Source: Akkermansiaceae bacterium UBA7890 (lineage in GTDB: Bacteria > Verrucomicrobiota > Verrucomicrobiia > Verrucomicrobiales > Akkermansiaceae). Taken from it: 19,690 nt of DNA. The notes beneath the pieces were generated by a model. That model was not told where the DNA came from. It was given only the letters and a program-made list of their open reading frames with translations, and did not search any database. A program made the translations under genes and the position numbers. The stretch is from positions 1-19,690 of the forward strand of contig DLRK01000066.1 in the NCBI GenBank assembly GCA_002501065.1. Direction: 5' to 3'. Each line of letters starts with the position of its first letter. The first letter of the stretch is position 1. Positions 6,801 through 13,801 of the stretch are shown one piece after another.

Positions 6801-9147
6801 TCATCGCGATCGAGACCGAGGGAATATCGAGGAGGGCTTCCGGCACGCTGTAACCCGGCAGCGTGTTATTGACGACGCGCCGGTCCATCTCGTAATCGGC
6901 AGGCACGATGGAACCGGCGTCGGAGTTGTAGTTCCAGTCGGTGGGCCAGTCGCGCGGGGCCGCAGGTTGCAGAGCGACCCCGTCGACGAAGATATACGTC
7001 TGGGTGTCCACGTTGGTTGAAAGCCAGTCCGCCTTGTAGGCGACTGCGCGCAGGGTAGTGGTATTACGGATGGTGACCGGTCCGCGGTAGATCGCGCCAC
7101 TGGTGGGCGAGGGTTTCGAACCGTTGGTGGTATAGCGGATGGTGGCGTCCCGGGTATCGCTGGAGATGGAGACCGAGATCGGGGCACTGTAGAATCCCCG
7201 GTCGACATCGAATGTGGTGTCCTTGACTACCCCCGGGAATCCGTTTCCGTTGGCAGCCCCGGGAGTAGGGGAACTGAAGAATCGCAGGGAACCGCTGTCG
7301 GCCTGTGAACCGTAGGAAATGTCGGTGAACTGCCCGGGAAAGGAGGGGTGGAAGGCGTCATCGATGGTTGTGCCATCGGGTCGCACGATGGCGAGGTATT
7401 CACCGATGGACTCGAGTTTGAAATTGGTATGCGGATTTCCCCCGGGATCGACTTGGTTGATCCCGGAAGCGAAGACCACGAGATAGCCATTGCCGGGGAT
7501 GACTGTGGCCGGGAATGTCCACTTGGTGAGTTTGTCGGGATCGTCGGTCAGGTAGTAGGAGTTGAGATTGAGCGCGATGGGATTGGGGTTGTAGATCTCG
7601 ATCCAGTCCTCGTGGGTGTCGAATCCGTCCCGCAGGCCGGTTCGATTGACTGCAAGGATCTCGTTGATAACGAGAGAGAGGACAAGATCGGGGAAATCGG
7701 CCGGATTGTTCGGATCAGAGCCTCCGTTGATTTCAACCGGATCACCGAAGCCGTCTCCATCGCTGTCGACCATGTTGGGGTTGGTAAGGTGTCCGTTGTC
7801 GAGGGAGAGTTCAGTCGCATCATCCAGGCCATCCCCGTCGGTGTCCCGGAGGAGGGGGCTCGACCCGGGATCCCCCGCTCCATTGAAAACCCCGCTCCCG
7901 TTTTCGAGGTCGTCGTCCAGTCCATCGTCATCCGTGTCACTCCTGACAGGGTTGCTGCCGAGGGCCTGCTCCTGCAGGTTGCTGAGGAGATCGCCGTCAT
8001 TGTTGCCGCTTCCCGTGGCGGTGGTGACGTTGCCGAACCAGGTGAGTTCCCAGCCGTCATCGAGACCATCGGAATCGGAATCGTTGACCAGTTCCAGGGA
8101 GAAGGCCTTCTGGTAAGTGTGCCCGAGGAGATCGGTGGTCTGCACCCGGACGGAAAGGATTGTCCCGGCCGCAAAGGGAGTGAGGTCGCGGTTGGTGCGG
8201 AGTTGATCGCCCACAATGTCGAACTCTCCATTGTGATTGTCCGCGGTGCCGGGGACCAGGCTGTAGGTGAAGGAATCCCCGGGAGTGATGTCCGTGGAAG
8301 TCAGGGTTCCGACCACGGTTCCCACGATGGCACTGCGCGAGACCGTGTTGCTGGAAAGGGTGAGGTCGGTAGGAGAATCCGGGGGACTGGTCTGGGTGAT
8401 TTCGAAACCGTTAATGACCGCGAACTGGGTGTGAACCGAGGTGGCCGACAACGGGATCACGCGCAGGATGAGGTCCTGCCCGGCCGCGGTTGCGAAATCG
8501 AATTCAACGGTGGAGGGCAGGGTTTCGGGCCGGGGGCCGCCATAGGTCTGCGGACTGGCCGGATTGCCTCCCGGGGTGCTGTCGGTCTGCCGGAAGGCAC
8601 CCCCTGCTTCCGGGCCCTCCACCAGGGTATAGGAGCCTCCTCCATTGGTGGAATACTCGACCAGGAAGAGCCCGTTCATGTGCTCGGTGTCATGATGGTA
8701 AGAGCGCCAGTGGTAGGTCGCAGTGGGCAGGTTCTCGAGGGTGAAGGTGATCCGGGTGGGAGTGCCGTTCACGCCGTCGTAGTCTCCGTTTCCGCCATTG
8801 CCGGTGCGGGTGTCGACTCCGATCCAGTCGGTGATGAGGTTCAGTTTGCTCCCGGTCCAGTTCCCGTCGTTACCGCTGCCGCGGTCAATCATCTGTTGCA
8901 CGCGTCTGTCGCTGGAGTCCGGGAAATCGACCGTAAGGGAAATGGTGGTCCCGAAGGCGCTGTAGTCGCGGGGCAAAAGAAAATCGGAGGCGTTCTCGTG
9001 GGCCGTATCGTAGGAGTTGTAGCCGGTCTCGGGGTGCGGTCCTCCGTCGTTGCTGGTTGAATTGAAGTCGACGAAGAGCTGGGCGGAGCAAGGTGAGGCA
9101 GGGGCACAGAGCAACAGGACGCCTAGGATGGGCTTGCGGAAGTTCAT
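3841..9147 (-). CDS. Giant secreted multidomain protein: cadherin-like, TSP3 repeats, two lamin-tail domains, CotH-kinase-like domain
   Basis: 1768 residues. Signal peptide residues 1-22 (ends SPCSA, mature start Q23). An N-terminal beta-rich region (about 23-255) is followed by a cadherin-like domain (about 260-350), Asp-rich thrombospondin type-3 calcium repeats (355-486), a first lamin-tail domain (about 487-625, with WIEIYNP), a chitobiase-type beta domain (about 640-720, with IRYTTNGSKP), and a CotH-kinase-like domain (about 767-1126). The last has HHNGDAA and CWDQEIAL, resembling the CotH metal/ATP region, although the second acidic residue is Glu. Further on are another chitobiase-type domain (about 1197-1240, IHYTLDGSDP), a galactose-binding-like jelly roll (about 1255-1450), a second lamin-tail domain (about 1486-1636, SEYIELMNIS) and a C-terminal module (about 1670-1768). 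CotH-family proteins can phosphorylate secreted proteins; activity here is unproven. There is no PEP-CTERM or type IX tail, so the anchoring mode is unknown. Confidence 0.92.
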   Translation of the reverse strand: MNFRKPILGVLLLCAPASPCSAQLFVDFNSTSNDGGPHPETGYNSYDTAHENASDFLLPRDYSAFGTTISLTVDFPDSSDRRVQQMIDRGSGNDGNWTGSKLNLITDWIGVDTRTGNGGNGDYDGVNGTPTRITFTLENLPTATYHWRSYHHDTEHMNGLFLVEYSTNGGGSYTLVEGPEAGGAFRQTDSTPGGNPASPQTYGGPRPETLPSTVEFDFATAAGQDLILRVIPLSATSVHTQFAVINGFEITQTSPPDSPTDLTLSSNTVSRSAIVGTVVGTLTSTDITPGDSFTYSLVPGTADNHNGEFDIVGDQLRTNRDLTPFAAGTILSVRVQTTDLLGHTYQKAFSLELVNDSDSDGLDDGWELTWFGNVTTATGSGNNDGDLLSNLQEQALGSNPVRSDTDDDGLDDDLENGSGVFNGAGDPGSSPLLRDTDGDGLDDATELSLDNGHLTNPNMVDSDGDGFGDPVEINGGSDPNNPADFPDLVLSLVINEILAVNRTGLRDGFDTHEDWIEIYNPNPIALNLNSYYLTDDPDKLTKWTFPATVIPGNGYLVVFASGINQVDPGGNPHTNFKLESIGEYLAIVRPDGTTIDDAFHPSFPGQFTDISYGSQADSGSLRFFSSPTPGAANGNGFPGVVKDTTFDVDRGFYSAPISVSISSDTRDATIRYTTNGSKPSPTSGAIYRGPVTIRNTTTLRAVAYKADWLSTNVDTQTYIFVDGVALQPAAPRDWPTDWNYNSDAGSIVPADYEMDRRVVNNTLPGYSVPEALLDIPSVSIAMKPSDFLNDNSSPDTGMYSNPQNRFERPCSIEYLRPDGEPGFQVDAKIEVHGNASRRPYRMQKHSLRVTFTTEFGGPGRLEYPLFPESPVDRFNKLVLRACFTDSWGLVSWGSSRYRPNDSQYIRDVWMKESLRAMGQPSSYGNFVHLYVNGLYFGLHNLTERLEDDFWAEHLGGAKEDWEVNKDLSGGGSRWNRMMSIANGNIADNRVYNSIKNYLDVVNFSDYMLLHFYADSEDWPHHNGDAAANVRSGDGKYRFWCWDQEIALDKFSWNRYDNSSGAGAPFQRLRRNTEFRMLFADRVQKHLFNGGALSEQASIDRYLGLANRIDKAIVAESARWGDTQAATPYGNTPGSSADINADYYPPTVNNPIYFTREQHWVVERDNVINNYIPTLHDQNDSRSTIRELRANDLFPDIDAPVLSQFGGVVPDGFELNITGAEGTIHYTLDGSDPRQEGGEVSPAAHSLPTGITLDTLLDFEAANWHYLDTGASLSSSNVVAGHDHYSSSDWKHPAFNDAAWGTGPAMLGGDSTTDISGASIATIVDIGPSGNRHPAVYFRKSFTATNANSFTRITADVKRDDGAILYLNGREIGRSNMPTGTVTSGTLASATQSGSNESSIHTIDYPLSPGDLTEGENILAVEVHQSSTGSGDLGLDVRLSGFKPTGPPAPVTLTRTGTVRSRIFHGSEWSALTEASFIVGTPASPGNLAVTGIMYNPIGASEDSEYIELMNISPTGSIDLTDVHFVAGITYQFPAGFVLAPLQRVVIARNEAVFAETYPSEGITVAPGFFSGSLSNSGEEIALRGQDDRDIRRFTYGNSLPWPPSPDGLGFSLVLSAPTSNPDHSIAANWRASVALGGSPGEDDSASFAGDPGIDADQDGRSAFFEFATGTSDANPVENPVIALGLTSLNDGGAGLRNHLDISFRRNLAADEALYHVEISTDLQNWNSLEVHLVSIENHGDGTATYTYRSEFPMGARNREFLRLQVIRR
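7690..8085 (-). repeat. Thrombospondin type-3-like calcium-binding repeats inside the giant gene
   Basis: This segment encodes about 130 residues (roughly 355-486) of repeated DxDxDGxxD units: DSDSDGLDDGWE, NNDGDLLSNLQE, DTDDDGLDDDLE, DTDGDGLDDATE and DSDGDGFGDPVE, each ending in an acidic residue. Such repeats bind calcium and stiffen the linker between extracellular domains. They separate the cadherin-like domain from the first lamin-tail domain. Confidence 0.88.
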
Positions 9148-9246
9148 CAGGGGTTCCCCGGTAACCTAGCGGGGTGAGGGGGTGATCGCAACTTCCCCGG
9201 GGCACAGTTTCCGCACTCCACTACCTCATCCAGAATATGAGAAATG

Positions 9247-9275
9247 AAAAAGGCCGGCGGGAAGCCGGCCTTTTG
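9247..9275 (-). terminator. Rho-independent terminator after the PEP-CTERM gene
   Basis: Read on the minus strand, an 11-base-pair perfect stem (9248-9258 with 9264-9274) closes a 5-base loop and runs into a T tract, 28 bases after the stop codon of the PEP-CTERM gene. This suggests that gene is transcribed alone and that the giant gene downstream on the same strand needs its own promoter. Confidence 0.88.
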
Positions 9276-9302
9276 AAGGGTCGTTTCTGTTGCTCCTCCC
9301 GA

Positions 9303-10178
9303 CTAGCGACGGCGCCGGACGAGCAGGCCCAACCCGATCAAGCCCAACAGAGCGGTCGAGGGCTCAGGAACGGCGGTGAGGGGAGTCGCGAAGGAGATGG
9401 CGTTGATGAGTGCCTGGGTGCCCGTCGGAGTCATGTTGGCGAGATCGTTTGCGCCGTTGTTGCCGGCGTTCGGGTCATTGTCCATGTTGAAGAGAAGACG
9501 CGGTCCCGGGAAGGTATTCACCGTCGCAGCGCCGGTATTACCCGGGGCGGATCCGATGGCCCAGTAGGCAGCGAGGGTATCACCCCCCACGCTCGCTAAA
9601 ATGGTCCCCCCACCAAAGGCGGTCGTCCCTGATCCGAGACCATTGAAGTTATCGGCGGCCGCAGCCACCGCGGAGAGCAAGTCGTGATTGCCAGCTGGCA
9701 GGCCAAGGATGGCTGCCCCAGCAGCGGTCACCAGTGATTCGTCACCGCCAATCTGCTGACCTGTCGTCGTGCTGCTGCCGTGCCAGCCCATGCGATTGCC
9801 GTTCTGACGCACGGTGTAGCTGGTTAAGCTGACCACCGGGATGGTGAGCGAGTTGTAGCCGGAAGCGTCGAAGTTGTCGTAATGACCGCTCGACAGGGAT
9901 CGTCCAATGACCACCACATCGGCGGCACCGCCACCCGCAAATGCTCCTGTCCCATTGAGAGCGTCCTGGGTTGTGGCGGCATTGAAATTTGCCCAATTCG
10001 AATGCCGGATCTCGGTCACGTTGGTAAAATTGGAGGAGAGGAAGGTTTCGATGTTCCCCGCTGAGTCTGCTGGAACCAAGTCGGAGAGCATGACGACCAA
10101 GGCCGAGGACGGAGCGGTGCTGAGGGCGAGAACCATTAGCGACGAAAGGACGCTAAGGTTGGTGTGACTCTTTTTCAT
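9303..10178 (-). CDS. PEP-CTERM sorting-signal protein with a possible Rossmann/ThuA-like fold
   Basis: 291 residues. A signal peptide covers about residues 1-26 (MKKSHTN, hydrophobic core, ending APSSA). The C-terminus is a complete PEP-CTERM signal: VPEPS at 270-274, a hydrophobic stretch LLGLIGLGLLV and a final RRRR. Such proteins are processed by an exosortase, and none is encoded here. The body alternates beta strands and helices: LVVMLSDL (27-34), NIETFLSSNF (42-51), DVVVIGRSLSSGHY (87-100), IPVVSLTSYTV (113-123) and later RLLFNMDN. The order recalls ThuA-like or class-I glutamine-amidotransferase-like folds, but I see no catalytic Cys, so no enzyme is proposed. It has its own promoter and terminator. 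The ATG at 10178 has no clear Shine-Dalgarno but gives a clean signal peptide. Confidence 0.85.
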   Translation of the reverse strand: MKKSHTNLSVLSSLMVLALSTAPSSALVVMLSDLVPADSAGNIETFLSSNFTNVTEIRHSNWANFNAATTQDALNGTGAFAGGGAADVVVIGRSLSSGHYDNFDASGYNSLTIPVVSLTSYTVRQNGNRMGWHGSSTTTGQQIGGDESLVTAAGAAILGLPAGNHDLLSAVAAAADNFNGLGSGTTAFGGGTILASVGGDTLAAYWAIGSAPGNTGAATVNTFPGPRLLFNMDNDPNAGNNGANDLANMTPTGTQALINAISFATPLTAVPEPSTALLGLIGLGLLVRRRR

Positions 10179-10206
10179 AGGAGCAGTAGTTTTTGAATCT
10201 GGTAGG

Positions 10207-10236
10207 ATTATGATGAGAATCGGAACGGGCGGTCAA
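10207..10236 (-). promoter_or_regulatory. Sigma70-type promoter for the PEP-CTERM gene
   Basis: On the minus strand a -35 box TTGACC (10231-10236) and a -10 box CATAAT (10207-10212) are separated by 18 bases; each matches the consensus at five of six positions. Transcription would begin near 10199, giving a leader of about 20 bases before the ATG at 10178. Confidence 0.65.
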
Positions 10237-10247
10237 GAGGCATCTTG

Positions 10248-10269
10248 AATTCCTTGCTTTTAAGGAATT
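10248..10269. promoter_or_regulatory. Inverted repeat upstream of the PEP-CTERM promoter (possible operator)
   Basis: Two 8-base arms, AATTCCTT (10248-10255) and AAGGAATT (10262-10269), are separated by six bases. The repeat lies just upstream of the -35 box, where an activator commonly binds. It lacks a T tract immediately after either arm, so it is a weak terminator candidate. Confidence 0.45.
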
Positions 10270-10363
10270 TGAAGTTTTCTGGCTAGAAATGCAGGACATC
10301 AGGTGACCAGGGGGCCGGGAGCGGAGAGAAACCCGCTGTCTGCCGGGCCAGAGGGCACGGTGC

Positions 10364-11296
10364 TCACTTCCGGAGAAGGGTGCTCAGCATCTCCGAGGTC
10401 ACCGCGAGGGTGATTTCCAGGCTGTCGCGTGAGATGCGCCGCAGATTGTCCGCCTCGGTGTGCCACCAGCCGAACTGACTGAAGTCGCCGATGATATCGA
10501 TGGTGGGGATGCCGGCATTGTTGAGTGCGACGTGGTCGTCCATGATGGGATTGAGGCTCCTGGTGAAGCGTTCCAAGCTGCTGGTTTTACGGGCGGCGTC
10601 CAGGAGAGCGTCCTCAAGGAATGATGGAGTGTCGGAGGGATAACGAATTTTCAGGTCCTTGTGCCCGACCATATCCAGGATGATTCCGAATGAAGGGCTT
10701 CTGGCGGCAGTGCGCCAATGCTGCGCGTAGTGCTTGCTCCCGTAGAGACCATCGCTGGGACTGATGTTCTGCCCGAAGGCTTCCTCTCCATCGAAGAAAA
10801 CCAGTTCGATCCGGGAAGCTTTTTCAGGTTCGTTCCGGAGCTGGCGGGCCAGCTCCAGGATGACGCCCACCGCAGAGGCAGCATCATCAGCCCCGGCGAA
10901 TCGCCGGCCAGGGTAGAACTTGGAATCGATGTGGGCGCCAAGCAGGCCGTCGATCTGGTCTTCGGTGGTGGCGCCGAAGCGGGCGATCAGGTTGATGAAA
11001 CGCAACTGCTTCCCAAGGGGGGCTACCCGCCGGGTGAAGGGCTGGGGAGTGACGGTCCATCCGTGCTGTTCCAGTTGGTCCGTGATGTAGGCACGGGTAT
11101 TCCTGAGGGCGGCCGACTCGGTGGGGCGGGGGCCATAGGAGAGGATCTTGCGGGTGTGGGCGTAGGCCGCACGCGCGCCCGTGCGGGCTCGCTCGGGGGG
11201 GAGGTCGGGTTTGTTTTTCCTGCAACCCGGAAGGAGTCCGCACACGGCCGGAGCGACGAGCAAGGAGAAGAGGGCAAGAAAGAGTCGGCGGTTCAT
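10364..11296 (-). CDS. Glutaminyl-peptide cyclotransferase (M28-fold zinc enzyme), probable lipoprotein
   Basis: 310 residues. The order of motifs matches animal-type glutaminyl cyclases, which convert N-terminal Gln to pyroglutamate with release of ammonia: AHIDSK (121-126), FAGADDAAS (133-141, zinc ligand Asp138), VFFDGEEAF (166-174, Glu171 general acid/base and Glu172 zinc ligand), GLYGSKHY (183-190), ILDMVGHKD (206-214), MDDHVALNNAGIPTIDII (252-269) and WWHTEADN (277-284, zinc ligand His279). The N-terminus is an export signal with Cys25 in LLPGC, a plausible though imperfect lipobox because of Pro at -2. An M28 aminopeptidase is the main alternative, but the GADDAA, DGEEAF and MDDH motifs favour the cyclase. 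The gene follows parB by 33 bases and is probably co-transcribed with it. Confidence 0.83.
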   Translation of the reverse strand: MNRRLFLALFSLLVAPAVCGLLPGCRKNKPDLPPERARTGARAAYAHTRKILSYGPRPTESAALRNTRAYITDQLEQHGWTVTPQPFTRRVAPLGKQLRFINLIARFGATTEDQIDGLLGAHIDSKFYPGRRFAGADDAASAVGVILELARQLRNEPEKASRIELVFFDGEEAFGQNISPSDGLYGSKHYAQHWRTAARSPSFGIILDMVGHKDLKIRYPSDTPSFLEDALLDAARKTSSLERFTRSLNPIMDDHVALNNAGIPTIDIIGDFSQFGWWHTEADNLRRISRDSLEITLAVTSEMLSTLLRK

Positions 11297-11329
11297 GGGG
11301 TTACGCCGCGCTTGCAGGTCCGAAGGTTC

Positions 11330-12274
11330 CTACAGGTCCTCGGTGGGTACTCCCAGAAGATCCAGGAGTCGCTCCAGATCGTCATTGCCGTAGTATTCCA
11401 GTTCGATACGCCCTTTCTTCGGAGAGTGGGAAATGGACACGTGGGTGGTGAAGTGCTTTCGCAAACGGGAGGTAAGGGAGCGAACCATGGCCTCCGTTTC
11501 GGGGTCATGGTTCCTGGACCCTTTCCCGGGCTCCAGTCCATTCTCAGATTGCAGTTGCTGTACCAGCTTCTCGGTAGCCCGCACGGTGAGGCGCCGGCGC
11601 ATCACCTGTTCCGCAATTTCACGTTGCTCGCGCTTTACCTTGATTCCGAGGATGGCCTTGGCGTGTCCGACCGTGATGAGTTCGTCAGCGACGAACTTCT
11701 GGATGTCCTTGTGCAGGTCAAGGAGTCGCATGGAGTTGGCCACCGTGGCGCGGGATTTACCCACGCGCTTGGCGATCTCGTCCTGCTTCATGTCGAACTC
11801 CTTGGCGAGTTTGACATACCCGTTGGCTTCTTCGATGGCGTTGAGGTCCTGGCGCTGCAGGTTTTCCACCAGGGCCATTTCGAGGACCTCGCGGTCACTG
11901 GCCTTGCGCACGATGACCGGAACGGTTTCCAGTCCGAGCTTCTGACAGGCCCGCCAGCGGCGTTCTCCCGCGATCAGTTCGAACTTGCCCCGCACCCGGC
12001 GCGTGATGAGTGGTTGGATGACCCCGTGGGCCCGGATCGAGTCAACCAGTTCCTCCAGATTGCCTTCAGGAATTTCGCCGCGCGGCTGGAGCGGGCTCTT
12101 GACCACGTTCGTGATGGGCACCTCACTTACTTCCGATCCGGGTTCCTTGTCGTCTCTACTTTTGGCCTGCTTCTTCTTCGTTGAAGCGGATCGGCTGCTT
12201 TTTGCCGGTGCGCTTTTCGTCGCCGACTTCCTGATGAGGGCCCCCAATCCTTTTCCTAGCGCCTGTTTCGCCAT
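11330..12274 (-). CDS. parB: ParB chromosome-partitioning protein
   Basis: 314 residues from the ATG at 12274, chosen because ParB proteins typically begin MAKKALGKGLGALI and this one begins MAKQALGKGLGALI; an upstream in-frame ATG at 12319 would add 15 untypical residues. After a basic linker (15-50) come the ParB N-terminal CTPase domain with QPRGEIPEGNLEELVDSI (63-80), the arginine patch GERRWRA (103-109) and ENLQRQDLN (137-145). The central helix-turn-helix QDEIAKRVGKSRATVANSMR (164-183) reads parS. A C-terminal dimerisation domain occupies about 260-314. It loads on parS near the origin and spreads as a CTP-dependent clamp. No parA is adjacent and no parS-like site was found here. Confidence 0.95.
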   Translation of the reverse strand: MAKQALGKGLGALIRKSATKSAPAKSSRSASTKKKQAKSRDDKEPGSEVSEVPITNVVKSPLQPRGEIPEGNLEELVDSIRAHGVIQPLITRRVRGKFELIAGERRWRACQKLGLETVPVIVRKASDREVLEMALVENLQRQDLNAIEEANGYVKLAKEFDMKQDEIAKRVGKSRATVANSMRLLDLHKDIQKFVADELITVGHAKAILGIKVKREQREIAEQVMRRRLTVRATEKLVQQLQSENGLEPGKGSRNHDPETEAMVRSLTSRLRKHFTTHVSISHSPKKGRIELEYYGNDDLERLLDLLGVPTEDL

Positions 12275-12479
12275 GTCCGGCGAGATTAGGCCAAACCCTC
12301 CGGTAAGAGCAAAGCTCATTTCGTCATTTAATCTAACAGGGATTTTCTCCCCTGGCTGGATGAAGGAGGAGATCCCCCGCGAGGGAAGAGTGAAATTCCC
12401 GGGTGATTCAACGGGAGGAAGATTCCATCCCCGGGGCTGGGGCTTGACGAGTGGCTTCCCCTGTCCCAGAAATACCCCT

Positions 12480-13115
12480 GTGAGGAGTGTTTTGTTGCCC
12501 CTGTCGATCGCATCCTTCCTGGTGGGAGAGACCCCGCAGGCAGCGGCTCAGGGAGCTGGCAGGGTGCCGCAGTCCGTGCTGGACCAGGCCGAGGCGGCCA
12601 CGCGGGCAATGGGCCAGCAGATCCTGCAGGGAAATTTCAAGGTTGCCCTGGAGCGCATGTATCCCCGTTGGAAAAAACGTGCCGCCAAGAAGCTCCAGGG
12701 AGGGCAGGTTGAGCTGGCCAGGCGCCTTGCCGAGATCCCCAAGGAGATGACCAGACAGGGGATTTCCATGCTGAATTACGAGGTCCGGAAACCGACCAGT
12801 GCCCACGAGGTGGTTCTGTTGCGGGGGGAGGACAAGGAGGGTCGGCCGATCAACATGTATCTTGAGTGGCTGGTCTTCGTTCCCACCCGGGCGGAATACC
12901 GCGTGATTGATCCAGAGACCCGTTTGCCCAGGAAAATCGAGACTCTGGGGTTTCAGGTAGCGGTGAACAAGAAGGGGACTCCCGACTGGCACTTCATAGA
13001 CGGACGGAACTGCAGCATTGCAGATCTGAGAAGTTTTTTCCCCGGCCTCCCTGAGGACCAGAAACTCCTCGGGTTGCCAGAAGTAGGTGGGGGAGAGATA
13101 CGGCGGGAGCGTTGA
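12480..13115 (+). CDS. Exported protein of unknown function, possible NTF2-like fold
   Basis: 211 residues from a GTG start. This start gives a signal peptide (MRSVLLPLSIASFLVG, cleavage AAA/Q24). TTG codons at 12492 and 12495 sit behind a GAGGAG and are realistic alternatives; an ATG at 12360 would add 40 residues of unlikely N-terminus. The mature part begins with helices (QSVLDQAEAATRAMGQQILQ, then FKVALERMYPRWKK), followed by beta strands ending in TPDWHFIDGRN (about 175-185). Helices followed by a curved sheet in about 190 residues recall NTF2/cystatin-like folds, but I see no catalytic motif. It is the first gene of a tight plus-strand cluster and divergent from parB. The gene itself is well supported; its role is unknown. 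Confidence 0.75.
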   Translation: MRSVLLPLSIASFLVGETPQAAAQGAGRVPQSVLDQAEAATRAMGQQILQGNFKVALERMYPRWKKRAAKKLQGGQVELARRLAEIPKEMTRQGISMLNYEVRKPTSAHEVVLLRGEDKEGRPINMYLEWLVFVPTRAEYRVIDPETRLPRKIETLGFQVAVNKKGTPDWHFIDGRNCSIADLRSFFPGLPEDQKLLGLPEVGGGEIRRER

Positions 13116-13169
13116 TCCCGGCGATCAGGGAGAAGCGGAACTGAGCTCGACTAGCGCTACGAGAAGATC

Positions 13170-13784
13170 ATGGGAAAGGCGAAGAAGACCGAGTCCGGTT
13201 CCGGAGGGAAGGGGAAGAAACTGAAAGAGGCGGCCCGTCTCCGGCGCCAGCTGGAAAAGTTGATGGAGCGGGCAAAGAGTGAATACTGCGAAGTGCGGAA
13301 CTCGGACATTCATGGCACGGGGGTCTATGCGTCCAAGTCAATACCCTCGGGGGAGCGCGTCATCGAGTATATCGGAGAAAAGATAGACAAGGAGGAGAGC
13401 GAAAGGCGCGCCACAGCCCAGATGGAGCATGCCGGGAAAACCGGGGACGCGGCAGTCTATATTTTCACCCTGAGCAAGAAGTGGGATCTCGACGGCAATG
13501 TCCCCTGGAACACGGCCCGTCTCCTGAATCATTCCTGCGCTCCCAATTGCGAGGCATGGATAGAGGAGAAACAGATCTTTCTCTACGCCCTCCGGGATAT
13601 CGATACGGGTGAGGAGCTCACTTTTGATTACGGGTTTGATATCGAAAATTATGAAGATCATCCCTGTCTCTGTGGAAGTGACGACTGCGTGGGCTACATC
13701 GTGAGCCGGGACAACTGGCCGGAACTCAAGGAGCGGCTCGCCGGAAAAAAGAAGGTCGACGGGACGGGGGCAGTCACAAGTTAG
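13170..13784 (+). CDS. SET-domain protein (protein lysine methyltransferase-like) with post-SET zinc site
   Basis: 204 residues. A Lys-rich N-terminal tail (1-37) precedes a compact SET domain: HGTGVYASKSIPSGERVIEY (48-67), the pseudoknot motif RLLNHSCAPNC (117-127), and GEELTFDYGF (147-156) with the catalytic-type Tyr154. A post-SET motif CLCGSDDCVGYI (166-177) would bind one zinc with Cys127, Cys166, Cys168 and Cys173. These are the signatures of S-adenosylmethionine-dependent lysine methyltransferases first known from eukaryotes and also found in several bacteria. There is no signal peptide, so it acts in the cytoplasm; the target is unknown. The basic tail might contact nucleic acid. The gene is part of a plus-strand cluster, and the next gene starts 17 bases after its stop codon. 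Confidence 0.93.
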   Translation: MGKAKKTESGSGGKGKKLKEAARLRRQLEKLMERAKSEYCEVRNSDIHGTGVYASKSIPSGERVIEYIGEKIDKEESERRATAQMEHAGKTGDAAVYIFTLSKKWDLDGNVPWNTARLLNHSCAPNCEAWIEEKQIFLYALRDIDTGEELTFDYGFDIENYEDHPCLCGSDDCVGYIVSRDNWPELKERLAGKKKVDGTGAVTS

Positions 13785-13801
13785 GGCAGGAAGGAGCTCA
13801 C

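Noticed and set aside
5623..9060. Plus-strand open frames of 465 and 570 codons (5623-7020 and 7348-9060) opposite the giant gene
   Set aside because: Both are codon-aligned antisense frames of a gene with many recognisable domains; their translations are low-complexity Val/Gly/Glu-rich and show no signal peptide or motif.
9151..9160. GGGGTTCCCC palindrome near the giant-gene start, also found at 19582-19591
   Set aside because: Only two copies in a GC-rich window and in different contexts; likely coincidence.
12360..12479. Upstream ATG start at 12360 for the exported protein
   Set aside because: It would put 40 Gly/Pro/Arg-rich residues before an otherwise complete signal peptide.
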